Source: an uncultured Pseudoruegeria sp.
GTDB lineage: Bacteria > Pseudomonadota > Alphaproteobacteria > Rhodobacterales > Rhodobacteraceae
Direction of reading: 5' to 3'
Length of the DNA: 64,000 nucleotides
Assembly: GCA_947498155.1 (NCBI GenBank)
Contig: CANMJD010000004.1
Span: forward strand, 62,001-126,000
Position 1 is the stretch's first letter; the number at the start of each line of letters is the position of its first letter. The notes beneath the pieces are model-generated. The model saw only the letters and a list, made by a program, of their open reading frames with translations. It was not told where the DNA came from and searched no databases. Positions 34,799 through 43,448 of the stretch are shown piece after piece. The position numbers and the translations under genes were made by a program.

Positions 34799-35690
34799 CG
34801 CCACCGCAATGACAGGCCCCGCCGGTCCAAAGCCCAAAAAGGCTTTTAGCCGCGCCAATATCTTTATCTATGGCACGTTGCTGCTGGTCAGCATCTACTA
34901 CCTGTTGCCGCTTTATGTGATGATTGTGACCTCGCTCAAGGGCATGCCGGAAATCCGTCTGGGCAATGTGTTTTCGCCCCCTGTCGAAGTCACCTTCGAG
35001 CCTTGGGTCAAAGCCTGGTCCGAAGCCTGTACCGGTGTGAACTGTGACGGGTTGAGCCGCGGGTTCTGGAACTCGGTCCGCATCCTTGTGCCCTCTTGTG
35101 TGCTGTCGATCGCCATCGCTTCGGTCAACGGCTACGCCCTGTCCAATTGGAAGTTCAAAGGCTCCGAAGTCTTTTTCAACATCCTGATCCTCGGGGCCTT
35201 TATTCCCTATCAGATCATGCTCTACCCAATCGTGATCATCCTGCGTGAAATCGGCCTGATGAGCAGCCTCGGCGGTCTGGTTTTGGTACACACCATCTTC
35301 GGGATGCCAATCCTAACCCTGTTGTTCCGCAATTACTTTAGCTCGGTGCCCGAAGAATTGTTCAAGGCAGCGCGGGTTGATGGCGCGGGCTTCTGGGCGA
35401 TCTATTTCCGCATCATGGTCCCGATGAGCCTGCCGATTTTTGTGGTGGCGCTGATCCTGCAGGTGACCGGCATCTGGAACGACTTCCTCTTTGGTGTCGT
35501 CTACACAAAGCCCGACATCTATCCGATGACGGTGCAGCTCAATAACATCGTGAACTCGGTCCAAGGCGTTAAAGAATACAACGTCAATATGGCAGCAACC
35601 CTGCTAACCGGCCTCGTTCCCCTGACCATCTACTTTGTATCCGGCAAGCTGTTCGTTCGCGGCATCGCAGCTGGCGCCGTGAAAGGCTAA
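34791..35690 (+). CDS. CUT1 sugar ABC transporter, permease (MalG type)
   Basis: 299 residues from the ATG at 34791 (MTDATAMTGPAGPKPKK), chosen because it gives the 8-bp overlap (ATGACTGA) with the preceding permease; the frame from 34761 is less likely. The EAA loop is VPEELFKAARVDGAGFWAIYFRIMVPMSLP. The end, KLFVRGIAAGAVKG, is the common MalG-type C-terminus. Six membrane helices are expected. The ATPase gene begins 5 bp after its stop. Confidence 0.93.
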   Translation: MTDATAMTGPAGPKPKKAFSRANIFIYGTLLLVSIYYLLPLYVMIVTSLKGMPEIRLGNVFSPPVEVTFEPWVKAWSEACTGVNCDGLSRGFWNSVRILVPSCVLSIAIASVNGYALSNWKFKGSEVFFNILILGAFIPYQIMLYPIVIILREIGLMSSLGGLVLVHTIFGMPILTLLFRNYFSSVPEELFKAARVDGAGFWAIYFRIMVPMSLPIFVVALILQVTGIWNDFLFGVVYTKPDIYPMTVQLNNIVNSVQGVKEYNVNMAATLLTGLVPLTIYFVSGKLFVRGIAAGAVKG

Positions 35691-35695
35691 GACCC

Positions 35696-36796
35696 ATGAC
35701 AACACCTGATAACATCTCTGTATCTGTTAAGAACCTCGACCTAAGCTTTGGCGCTGTGCAGGTTCTGAAAAACCTGAATATCGACATCGGCGCGGGCGAA
35801 TTCCTTGTGCTGCTAGGGTCCTCCGGCTGCGGGAAATCAACGCTACTAAACTGTATTGCCGGTCTACTCGAAGTCACCGGTGGGCAGATTTTCATTGGCG
35901 GCAAGAACGTCACTTGGGCAGAACCCTCGGAACGCGGTATCGGCATGGTATTCCAATCCTATGCGCTTTATCCGCAGATGACCGTGCGCGGGAATCTGTC
36001 CTTTGGCCTGAAGAATGCCAAATTGCCAAAGGATGAAATCAACAAGCGCGTCGCCCGCGCGGCGGAAATCCTGCAAATGGAAAACCTGCTTGATCGTAAA
36101 CCCGGCGCTTTGTCCGGTGGTCAGCGGCAGCGGGTCGCCATTGGCCGCGCCTTGGTGCGCGATGTCGATGTATTCCTGTTTGATGAACCGCTGTCCAATC
36201 TGGATGCAAAGCTGCGCACCGATCTGCGGGTAGAACTCAAGCAGCTGCACCAGCAGCTTGATAACACCATGATCTATGTGACCCACGACCAGATCGAAGC
36301 CATGACACTGGCGGACCGGATCGCCATCATGAAAGACGGGTTGATCCAGCAGCTTGACTCTCCGGATGAAATCTACAGCCGCCCGGTCAATAAGTATGTG
36401 GCTGATTTTATCGGCTCCCCCTCGATGAATTTCTTTGAGGGAGAGATTTCCATCGGCGAGTCCGACAGTTTCCAGACCGGTGAATTGACCATGCCCTTGA
36501 GCGGCTATGCCTTTGACGGCTTGGGCCGTTCTTCCGGTCCGGCGTGGTTGGGCATTCGCCCGGAACACATCGCCACCGGCGCAGATGCCGCGGCCATGCC
36601 GTTTAACGCCGACACCAAAGTCGAAATCGTTGAACCCATGGGTTCTGACACCCTGATCTGGACACGGCTCGCTGGGGAAAGAATTCGCATCCGTATGGAT
36701 GGACAATCAAAAGTTGCAACCGGCGATACGCTCAAAATCGGCTTCTCACCCGAACGCGTTTCCCTGTTCGACAAATCTACTGAAAACAGGATCTAA
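35696..36796 (+). CDS. CUT1 sugar ABC transporter, ATP-binding protein (MsmK/UgpC type)
   Basis: 366 residues. Walker A is LLGSSGCGKSTLL, the Q-loop follows GMVFQSYALYPQMTV, the signature is LSGGQRQRVAIGRAL, Walker B is VFLFDEPLSNLDAKLR and the switch His is in YVTHDQIEAMTLADR. The C-terminal TOBE/OB domain contains GIRPEHIATG. It is a full MalK-like subunit of the importer encoded upstream. The isomerase gene starts 2 bp after the stop, so transport and catabolism are one transcript. Confidence 0.94.
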   Translation: MTTPDNISVSVKNLDLSFGAVQVLKNLNIDIGAGEFLVLLGSSGCGKSTLLNCIAGLLEVTGGQIFIGGKNVTWAEPSERGIGMVFQSYALYPQMTVRGNLSFGLKNAKLPKDEINKRVARAAEILQMENLLDRKPGALSGGQRQRVAIGRALVRDVDVFLFDEPLSNLDAKLRTDLRVELKQLHQQLDNTMIYVTHDQIEAMTLADRIAIMKDGLIQQLDSPDEIYSRPVNKYVADFIGSPSMNFFEGEISIGESDSFQTGELTMPLSGYAFDGLGRSSGPAWLGIRPEHIATGADAAAMPFNADTKVEIVEPMGSDTLIWTRLAGERIRIRMDGQSKVATGDTLKIGFSPERVSLFDKSTENRI

Positions 36797-36798
36797 CT

Positions 36799-37545
36799 AT
36801 GACCATCTCATTTCAACTTTATTCAGCCCGCAACTTTACCCCTTGGGATGACGTGTTCAAAACCATCTCAGGGCTTGGCTACCAAGCAGTCGAGGGCTAT
36901 GGCGCACTGTATGAAGACACGGACAAAGTACGTGCCGCAATGGAGGCCACTGGCCTGACCATGCCCACCGCCCATGTCGGCGTTGCCGATCTGGAAGGCG
37001 ACATGGCAGGTGTTCTGAAAACCGCTAAAGCCTTGGGGATCAACGCGATTTACGGCCCTCATATCGATGCTTCCGAGCGCCCCACAGATGAGGCCGGTTG
37101 GGTCGCCTTTGCCAAACGCCTGGAAGCCATTGCCAATACACTGGCAAGTCAGGGTATTGCCTTTGGTTGGCACAACCATGATTTCGAAATGGTGGCGCTG
37201 CCGGACGGGTCCGTGCCGATGAAAACCATCCTCGACGCGGCGCCAACCCTGAACTGGGAAGCCGACATCGCCTGGATTGCCCGTGGCGAAGGCGACATTG
37301 CCGCCTGGATCGACAGCTATGGCGGTCGCATCAATGCGGTCCACGTCAAAGACATCGCGCCAGCGGGGGAAAACACCGACGAAGACGGCTGGGCCGATGT
37401 CGGCGAAGGCGTTATGGACTGGTCTGCCATTCTGGCCGATGTGCGCAATAAAACCGCCACCAAAATCTTTGTCATGGAACATGACAACCCTAATGATATG
37501 ACCCGTTTCGCAACACGGTCCATCACCAATTTCAAAACCCTGTAA
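36799..37545 (+). CDS. Sugar phosphate isomerase/epimerase-like TIM barrel protein (short form)
   Basis: 248 residues, xylose isomerase-like barrel. Putative metal ligands are Glu in HNHDFEMVAL, Asp or Glu in NWEADIAWI, His in AVHVKDIAP and Glu in FVMEHDNPND. Short barrels of this family act as hydroxypyruvate isomerases, inosose dehydratases or 3-keto-glycoside eliminases. The following dehydrogenase favours the last (inference). It lies in the middle of the operon, 2 bp after the ATPase gene and 10 bp before the dehydrogenase gene. Confidence 0.85.
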   Translation: MTISFQLYSARNFTPWDDVFKTISGLGYQAVEGYGALYEDTDKVRAAMEATGLTMPTAHVGVADLEGDMAGVLKTAKALGINAIYGPHIDASERPTDEAGWVAFAKRLEAIANTLASQGIAFGWHNHDFEMVALPDGSVPMKTILDAAPTLNWEADIAWIARGEGDIAAWIDSYGGRINAVHVKDIAPAGENTDEDGWADVGEGVMDWSAILADVRNKTATKIFVMEHDNPNDMTRFATRSITNFKTL

Positions 37546-37555
37546 GGTAAGTCAC

Positions 37556-38683
37556 ATGGTACAAACTCTTGGCGTCGGCATCTTGGGATGCGGTAATATC
37601 TCGGCCGCATATCTGAGCCTTGCCCCTCTGTTCAAAGGCATCGAAATCCGCGCGGTAGCGGATATCAACGCCGAAGCGGCCAGCGCGCGTGCGGCTGAAT
37701 TTGACGTCCGCGCTGAAACCGTTGACGGTCTGATGGCAGCGGATGACATCGACATCATCGTCAACCTCACCATTCCGAACGCGCATTTCGACACCTCTAT
37801 GGCGGCGTTGAATGCGGGCAAACATGTCTATTCGGAAAAACCTTTTGTGCTGAGCCTCGAAGAAGGCAGCAAGATCGCCGCCCTGTCGGCTGAAAAGGGT
37901 CTTCGGGTTGGCTCTGCCCCTGATACTTTCCTTGGCGGTGTGCATCAGCAAGCCCGCCACCTGATCGACAGCGGCAAGGTCGGTGAAATCACCTCTGGCA
38001 CCGCCCATGTGATGAGCTTCGGGCTAGAGCATTGGCATCCAAACCCGGACTTTTTCTTCCAGCCCGGTGCCGGTCCGGTGCTGGACATTGGCCCCTATTA
38101 CATAACCAACCTGATCCAGTTGATCGGGCCGATCAAACGCGTTTCGGCGATGACCTCAACACCGCGCACCAAACGTTTGATCAGCAGCCAGCCTCGCGCC
38201 GGTGAATATGTCGAGGTCAGCACCCCGACCACGATCCACGCCTTGCTGGAATTCCACAACGGCGCAGTTGTGACATTGGGCACAAGCTGGGATGTCTTCA
38301 GCCATAACCATGGCAACATGGAGCTTTATGGCTCCGAAGGCACGCTCTATGTGCCCGATCCAAACTTCTTTGGTGGTGATCTGGTGATGACCGATAAAAC
38401 CGAAGAAACCGACCTGCCCGATGGCTGGGATCACCCCTTTAGCGTGATCAACGATATGGATGATAACCGCGCCAACTACCGCGCGGCGGGTCTGGCCGAT
38501 ATGGCCATTGCCATTCAGGAAGGCCGCCCGCATCGCTGTAACCAAGAAGTGGCCCTGCACGCGGTTGACGTAATGACCTCGATCCTGAAAGCCGGCGAAA
38601 CCCGCGAAGTCCTTGAGATCAGCACCACCTGTGAACGTCCCGAAGCCTTGGGTCCAGAGGCCGCCCGCGCCTTGATGGCGTAA
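37556..38683 (+). CDS. Gfo/Idh/MocA-family oxidoreductase
   Basis: 375 residues. NAD(P)-binding Rossmann start VGILGCGNISAAYL, the family catalytic motif HVYSEKPFVLSLEEG with the Lys of EKP, and the substrate-side motif GPVLDIGPYYITNLIQLIGP, where Asp and Tyr replace the usual GGxxxDxGxH. Gfo/Idh enzymes oxidise a sugar hydroxyl, often at C3. As the last gene of the importer operon it probably performs the first step on the imported sugar. A strong bidirectional terminator follows 27 bp later. Confidence 0.9.
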   Translation: MVQTLGVGILGCGNISAAYLSLAPLFKGIEIRAVADINAEAASARAAEFDVRAETVDGLMAADDIDIIVNLTIPNAHFDTSMAALNAGKHVYSEKPFVLSLEEGSKIAALSAEKGLRVGSAPDTFLGGVHQQARHLIDSGKVGEITSGTAHVMSFGLEHWHPNPDFFFQPGAGPVLDIGPYYITNLIQLIGPIKRVSAMTSTPRTKRLISSQPRAGEYVEVSTPTTIHALLEFHNGAVVTLGTSWDVFSHNHGNMELYGSEGTLYVPDPNFFGGDLVMTDKTEETDLPDGWDHPFSVINDMDDNRANYRAAGLADMAIAIQEGRPHRCNQEVALHAVDVMTSILKAGETREVLEISTTCERPEALGPEAARALMA

Positions 38684-38709
38684 TCGGCTCCGTCACTACG
38701 CGGCAATAA

Positions 38710-38742
38710 AAAACGGCCTGTGCAGATCGCACAGGCCGTTTT
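38710..38742. terminator. Bidirectional terminator between the two sugar loci
   Basis: Perfect 14-bp arms AAAACGGCCTGTGC and GCACAGGCCGTTTT with a 5-base loop, A-rich on the left and TTCTTTT on the right. It can stop the plus-strand CUT1 operon and the minus-strand xylose-type operon. Confidence 0.92.
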
Positions 38743-38768
38743 CTTTTGGAATTACTCAGTGCCGCAGG

Positions 38769-39533
38769 TTAGGCATCTTCTGATTGTTCATGGGGGTGTT
38801 TACCCAGAATGATCATGCCCAGCAGATCATCATCGGTCACCGAATCCACATCAACCGTGCCCACCAGCTTACCGTTTTTCATAACGGATGCCCGATCACA
38901 AAGGTCCATCACATCATGAATATCATGGCTGATCAGGAAAATACCGATGCCTTCAGCCTTAAGCTGCTTGATCAGTTCGGAGACCATTTTGGTTTCCTGC
39001 GGACCAAGAGCGGCAGTTGGCTCATCCATAATCAGAATGCGGGCGTTGAAATAGACCGCACGGGCAATTGCCACCGACTGACGCTGACCACCGGACAGCG
39101 CTGAAACCGGGGCAGAGAACTTTTCAAAGTTCGGGTTCAAGCGGCCCATGATCTTGCGGGTTTCAGCCTCCATCGCATCGTCATCGACCATGCCAATCGA
39201 CGTTACCAGTTCACGCCCAAGAAACAGGTTCGAGGCACTATCAAGGTTATCTGCCAGCGCCAATGTCTGATAGATGGTCTCGATATTATAGGACCGCGCA
39301 TCGCGTGGATTGTGGATCTCGGCCTTTTCGCCGTTAATCCAGATTTCCCCGCCATCGGCCTGATAGGCCCCCGACAAGATTTTGATCAGCGTCGATTTCC
39401 CCGCCCCGTTGTGGCCCAAGAGGCCAACAACTTCACCGGGGTATAGATCAACCGAGACATGATCCACCGCTTTAATTCCGCCAAAGGAAATGTGGATATC
39501 TTTCATATCCACCAAAGGTGTATTTTTATCCAT
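38769..39533 (-). CDS. CUT2 sugar ABC transporter, single-domain ATP-binding protein
   Basis: 254 residues with one ABC domain: Walker [14 protein letters not shown], signature [17 protein letters not shown], Walker [13 protein letters not shown] and His switch [15 protein letters not shown]. Classic XylG, RbsA and AraG are about 500 residues with two domains. The one-domain form is seen in the FrcA-type importers of alphaproteobacteria and would work as a homodimer. It is the last gene of the operon SBP-permease-ATPase on the minus strand, 12 bp after the permease. Confidence 0.92.
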   Translation of the reverse strand: MDKNTPLVDMKDIHISFGGIKAVDHVSVDLYPGEVVGLLGHNGAGKSTLIKILSGAYQADGGEIWINGEKAEIHNPRDARSYNIETIYQTLALADNLDSASNLFLGRELVTSIGMVDDDAMEAETRKIMGRLNPNFEKFSAPVSALSGGQRQSVAIARAVYFNARILIMDEPTAALGPQETKMVSELIKQLKAEGIGIFLISHDIHDVMDLCDRASVMKNGKLVGTVDVDSVTDDDLLGMIILGKHPHEQSEDA

Positions 39534-39545
39534 TTCAAATCCTCC

Positions 39546-40811
39546 TTAAGCGCCGGTCTTGCGACGGTAAACAATGTCGACCCAAACCGCGAAGACCAGA
39601 ACAAGGCCCACAACGATCGATTGAAGCGGTGCATCCACCCCCACAGAGGCCATACCCGATTGCAGCGACTGCATGATCAACGCGCCAATCACGGCCCCGT
39701 AGATCGTGCCAAAACCACCGGCCAAGGCTGTGCCGCCGATAACCGCTGCCGCGATAACGCGCAGTTCGTCCAATGTGCCAAGACCCACATCCACCGAGCC
39801 CAGACGGGCCGAGGCGATGATCGCAGAAATCCCTGTCAGCGCACCCATCAAAGCGAAGACTTTGACGGTCAGCAGACGGGTGTTGATGCCGGACAGTTCG
39901 GCGGCTTCGGGGTTGCCACCGGTCGCATAAACATAGCGGCCAAAGCGGGTGCGGGTTGAAATGATTGTCATGCCGACGGTCACAACCAGCAAGATCACCA
40001 CCGGAATAGCTACCCCGTGATAGAGCGTTAGCCCGTCGACCATCTCAACGCCACGCGCCTCGGCAATGCGCGGCAGTGCGCCTTTGGCAATCGGGTAGGA
40101 GTTCATGATCCAGACGTAGCCCATGACCAATCCCACGGCCAAAGCAACCAATATGCCTTCGGCCCAAACCGGTTTAACGACAAAGCCATGGTTGGCCTTA
40201 CGGCGACGGCTCATCAGGATCAGGACCACGGCGGCGGCAGACGCAAAGATGCCAAAGGCCCAGCTTAAGGTTTCCCCGAGCGTGCCATCAGCCCCGCCCC
40301 CCAGTAATTTGAACGTCGGATCAAGCGGCGCAACCGTTTGCCCCTGTGTGACCCACCACATCGCCCCACGATAGACCAACAGGCCCCCAAGGGTCACGAT
40401 GAAGGCCGGCACGGTCAGATAACCAATGATCCATCCCTGCATCGCCCCCAGAGCCGCGCCCATGGCGATGGCAGCAAAGACCGCGATGATCCAGATCGAC
40501 CAATGGCCAAGCCCGACCATTTCCGGCAACCATTTGACCTGCAAGGCGGCAACAGTCATGCCGATAAACCCGAGCATGGAGCCGACCGACAGATCGATAT
40601 GGCGTGTGACGATCACAAAGACCATTCCGGTGGCCATTACCGCCACGGAGGCGGTTTGAACCGAAAGATTGAACAGGTTGCGCGGTGTCAGAAACCGCCC
40701 GCCCGTGACAAGATCGAACATAATCCAAAGCACAACAAGTGCGCCGATCATGCCCAATAGTCGGGTGTCTATCCCCAGACTATTAAAGAATTTCTTTGTT
40801 GAGCTTTGCAT
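39546..40811 (-). CDS. xylH: CUT2 sugar ABC transporter, permease (XylH type)
   Basis: 421 residues, long for a CUT2 permease but as in XylH, with about ten membrane helices. RHIDLSVGSMLGFIGM is the conserved BPD_transp_2 motif, and YATGGNPEAAELSGINT with AAAVIGGTALAGGFGTIYG near the end is family-diagnostic. It pairs with the single-domain ATPase and the XylF-like binding protein, and would import xylose or a related pentose. An intercistronic stem-loop separates the binding protein gene from it. Confidence 0.92.
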   Translation of the reverse strand: MQSSTKKFFNSLGIDTRLLGMIGALVVLWIMFDLVTGGRFLTPRNLFNLSVQTASVAVMATGMVFVIVTRHIDLSVGSMLGFIGMTVAALQVKWLPEMVGLGHWSIWIIAVFAAIAMGAALGAMQGWIIGYLTVPAFIVTLGGLLVYRGAMWWVTQGQTVAPLDPTFKLLGGGADGTLGETLSWAFGIFASAAAVVLILMSRRRKANHGFVVKPVWAEGILVALAVGLVMGYVWIMNSYPIAKGALPRIAEARGVEMVDGLTLYHGVAIPVVILLVVTVGMTIISTRTRFGRYVYATGGNPEAAELSGINTRLLTVKVFALMGALTGISAIIASARLGSVDVGLGTLDELRVIAAAVIGGTALAGGFGTIYGAVIGALIMQSLQSGMASVGVDAPLQSIVVGLVLVFAVWVDIVYRRKTGA

Positions 40812-40919
40812 CGTGAATTTTCTCCCAAATAGTTACTTGCGGGTATAACGACGGTCTGCGTGTCACATCTTTTGGGACACCCAGCACGATCTTACTGTAT
40901 TTTTAGGATATAGTAGAGT

Positions 40920-40945
40920 GCCCTCCCGAATTGAATCGGGAGGGC
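40920..40945 (-). terminator. Intercistronic stem-loop after the xylF-like gene
   Basis: Perfect 10-bp arms GCCCTCCCGA and TCGGGAGGGC around a 6-base loop, 16 bp after the binding protein stop on the minus strand. No T-run follows. It plays the same likely role as the stem-loop in the CUT1 operon. Confidence 0.6.
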
Positions 40946-40961
40946 AGATTGGCGCGTTAGC

Positions 40962-41981
40962 TTATTTACAAGCCATCGCTTCAGAACCGGCGCACAGCGC
41001 CTCTTTTGAGATCCAGCCCGCATCGATTACAACATCAAGATTGTCGATCGTAACAGGTACTGGCTCAAGGAACATTGCTTGCAATGTTGTACCCGACGGG
41101 CTTGTCCATTCAGCAGCACCATCGATTTTCGCCATGCCATCGGCGCCAAGAGCAGCAGCGATTTCACCAGCAGCAAAACCAAGTGCACGGGCATCTTTCC
41201 AAACCGAAACGGTCTGAGTACCTGTAGCAACACGGTTCAGGGCAGCGTGGTCGCCATCCTGACCGGAGACCGGAATACCTTCCATGCCTTGGGCTGTCAG
41301 CGCAGCAACAACACCACCGGCGGTGCCGTCGTTAGAGGCAACAACCGCATCAACTTTGTTGTCTTGCGCAGTCAGGATCTGTTCCATATTACGCTGTGCG
41401 TTCGCTGGAACCCAACCGTCGGTATAAGCTTCGGCAACGATGGTGATGTCACCCGCGTCAATGGCCGCTTGCAGAACCTCTTGCTGACCACCACGCAGGA
41501 AGTCCGCGTTTGGATCGGTGGGCGAGCCTTTGATCATGACATAGTTGCCTTTAGGCTGCGCTGCGAGAACAGCACGAGCCTGCATACGGCCAACTTCGAC
41601 GTTGTCGAATGTCAGATAGAACGCACGGCTATCTTCGATCAGACGGTCATAGGCGATTACAGGAATGCCTTCATCGGCAGCAGCTTGCACTGCTGGGCCA
41701 ATCGAGGCGGAGTCCTGTGCCAGAATGATCAACGATGTTGCGCCCTGCGCAATCAGGCTTTCAACGTCGGCCAGTTGCTTTGCAGAAGAAGACTGCGCGT
41801 CCGCAGAGATGTAAGTCGCACCAGCTGCATCCAGAGCGGCTTTGATCGCAGCTTCGTCTGTTTTCCAACGCTCTTCCTGAAAGTTGGACCAGCTCACACC
41901 AACAACGGCCCCGTCAGCCAGAGCTGTGGTTGCCATAGACGCAGCGAAAACGCCGGCAATAATACCAGTGAATTTATTCAT
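40962..41981 (-). CDS. xylF: XylF-like sugar ABC transporter, substrate-binding protein
   Basis: 339 residues with a signal peptide ([22 protein letters not shown]). The mature protein reads [66 protein letters not shown] and [26 protein letters not shown]. The last segment, with the DGDxAAxxR form and VWKD, is characteristic of D-xylose binding proteins. A GGGAGGA ribosome site precedes the ATG. It is divergent from a ROK repressor over 240 bp. No xylA or xylB gene is in the window. Confidence 0.92.
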   Translation of the reverse strand: MNKFTGIIAGVFAASMATTALADGAVVGVSWSNFQEERWKTDEAAIKAALDAAGATYISADAQSSSAKQLADVESLIAQGATSLIILAQDSASIGPAVQAAADEGIPVIAYDRLIEDSRAFYLTFDNVEVGRMQARAVLAAQPKGNYVMIKGSPTDPNADFLRGGQQEVLQAAIDAGDITIVAEAYTDGWVPANAQRNMEQILTAQDNKVDAVVASNDGTAGGVVAALTAQGMEGIPVSGQDGDHAALNRVATGTQTVSVWKDARALGFAAGEIAAALGADGMAKIDGAAEWTSPSGTTLQAMFLEPVPVTIDNLDVVIDAGWISKEALCAGSEAMACK

Positions 41982-42056
41982 GATTTCCTCCCAAAATTAT
42001 CATGACTGTTACGCTCGCCCGATACTTCAGCACAAACGTAACGTCCTCAAAACGGT

Positions 42057-42093
42057 AGCACTATTTAATTTGAAGGTCAAAAAAAATAGTGCT
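42057..42093. promoter_or_regulatory. Inverted repeat, candidate ROK repressor operator
   Basis: Perfect 10-bp arms AGCACTATTT (42057-42066) and AAATAGTGCT (42084-42093) with a 17-base AT-rich centre, inside the 240-bp spacer between xylF and the ROK gene. The surrounding 42050-42160 is far more AT-rich than the flanking genes, as expected for a divergent promoter. Confidence 0.6.
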
Positions 42094-42221
42094 TTCGTCT
42101 AATTTTTTATATAAATCATTGATTATAAATATAAATTACAATTTCCGGATAGAGAAACACACGACGCCCCTTGCGGATTTATTTTAATCGGTGAAATATT
42201 CCCAGCAGGGAGGACTACATC

Positions 42222-43448
42222 GTGGCACGAATCGAAAAGACCGTTTCGGCGTCTGACCAGCGCGAGTCCGGGCGTCAGAAAGTCATCACGACCATACGTA
42301 AATCCGGCAAAATCGCAAGGATCGACATCGCCCAACATACCGGTGTCAGCCCAGCAACGGTGACGTCTATCACCTCGGAGCTTTTGAATGCCGGTCTGAT
42401 CGAAGAGGTGGCACCAGACGGAGACCGCGCCGACACCCGGCGAGGCCGCCCGCGTGTGGCGCTCAAGATCAGGGGCGACGCCCATATCGTGGCAGGCATC
42501 AAAATCTCCAATACCACCACCATCGTGGCGCTGATTGATTTCGAAGGCAATACGGTGGCAGAATACACCAGCCCGATGCCAAGCTCCAAACTCTCACCAG
42601 CGGAAATGGTCGATGTCATCGATCAGGCCCTGACCGCCACCGCCACAAAAGCCGGTCTGGGACGAGATCAGATTTCCGGTGTTGGTATTGGTGTCGCGGG
42701 TATTATCGATGCGCCCCGTGGCTTTGTGTATTGGTCACCGTCGATGACCGAACGCAATATCGAACTCCGTGACATGATAGCCGCAAAGATCAACCTTCCG
42801 GTCTTTATCGACAATGACGCCAATCTTGTTGCCAAGGCCGAACAAATGTTTGGCATGGGCAAAAACGTGCGCGATTTTATCGTGATCACCATTGAGCACG
42901 GCGTCGGTATGGGGATTGTTATCGACAATGAACTCTATCGGGGCACGCGGGGCTGCGGGGCGGAATTCGGCCATACCAAAGTCCATCTGGACGGCGCGCT
43001 CTGCCGCTGTGGCCAGCGCGGCTGTCTGGAAGCCTATGTGGCAGACTATGCGCTACTGCGCGAGGCCAGCATTACCGGCACGCTCACTTCGACGGATCAG
43101 GTTGACGCCTCTGTGGATGCGCTGTTTGCCAAAGCCAAAGCCGGAGATGCGACGGCACAATCAATCTTTCATCGCGCCGGACGGATGTTTGCCCTCGGGC
43201 TGGCCAATATCATCAATATTTTCGATCCCGAACTGATCATCCTCTCCGGCGAGCGCATGCAATATGATTATCTCTATGCGGACGAAGTGCTGGAGGCGAT
43301 GAAAGCGCTCGTCACCCAGATCGACGCCCCCCTCCCGGATGTGCATATCCATAAGTGGGGCGATCTGATGTGGGCCAAAGGGGCGGCGGCCTTTGCCATG
43401 GACGGGGTCACCGAGCTGGCGATCAAGAGGATAGCAGATGCTGCTTAA
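42222..43448 (+). CDS. ROK-family transcriptional repressor (XylR type)
   Basis: 408 residues with GTG start and an AGGGAGGA ribosome site. The N-terminal winged helix (KSGKIARIDIAQHTGVSPATVTSITSEL) is followed by the sugar-kinase-like ROK domain with GVGIGVAGIID, VFIDNDANLVAKAEQMFG and the zinc/ROK signature GCGAEFGHTKVHLDGALCRCGQRGCLEAY (key residues His and three Cys). It likely represses the divergent xylose-type importer and releases on sugar binding. The 3' end overlaps the next gene by 11 bp, an odd pairing of a regulator with an exported protein. Confidence 0.93.
   Translation: MARIEKTVSASDQRESGRQKVITTIRKSGKIARIDIAQHTGVSPATVTSITSELLNAGLIEEVAPDGDRADTRRGRPRVALKIRGDAHIVAGIKISNTTTIVALIDFEGNTVAEYTSPMPSSKLSPAEMVDVIDQALTATATKAGLGRDQISGVGIGVAGIIDAPRGFVYWSPSMTERNIELRDMIAAKINLPVFIDNDANLVAKAEQMFGMGKNVRDFIVITIEHGVGMGIVIDNELYRGTRGCGAEFGHTKVHLDGALCRCGQRGCLEAYVADYALLREASITGTLTSTDQVDASVDALFAKAKAGDATAQSIFHRAGRMFALGLANIINIFDPELIILSGERMQYDYLYADEVLEAMKALVTQIDAPLPDVHIHKWGDLMWAKGAAAFAMDGVTELAIKRIADAA

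Noticed and set aside
41079-42005. 308-codon plus-strand frame opposite the xylF-like gene
   Set aside because: Antisense to a gene with a signal peptide and clear family motifs; Cys/Arg-rich artefact.
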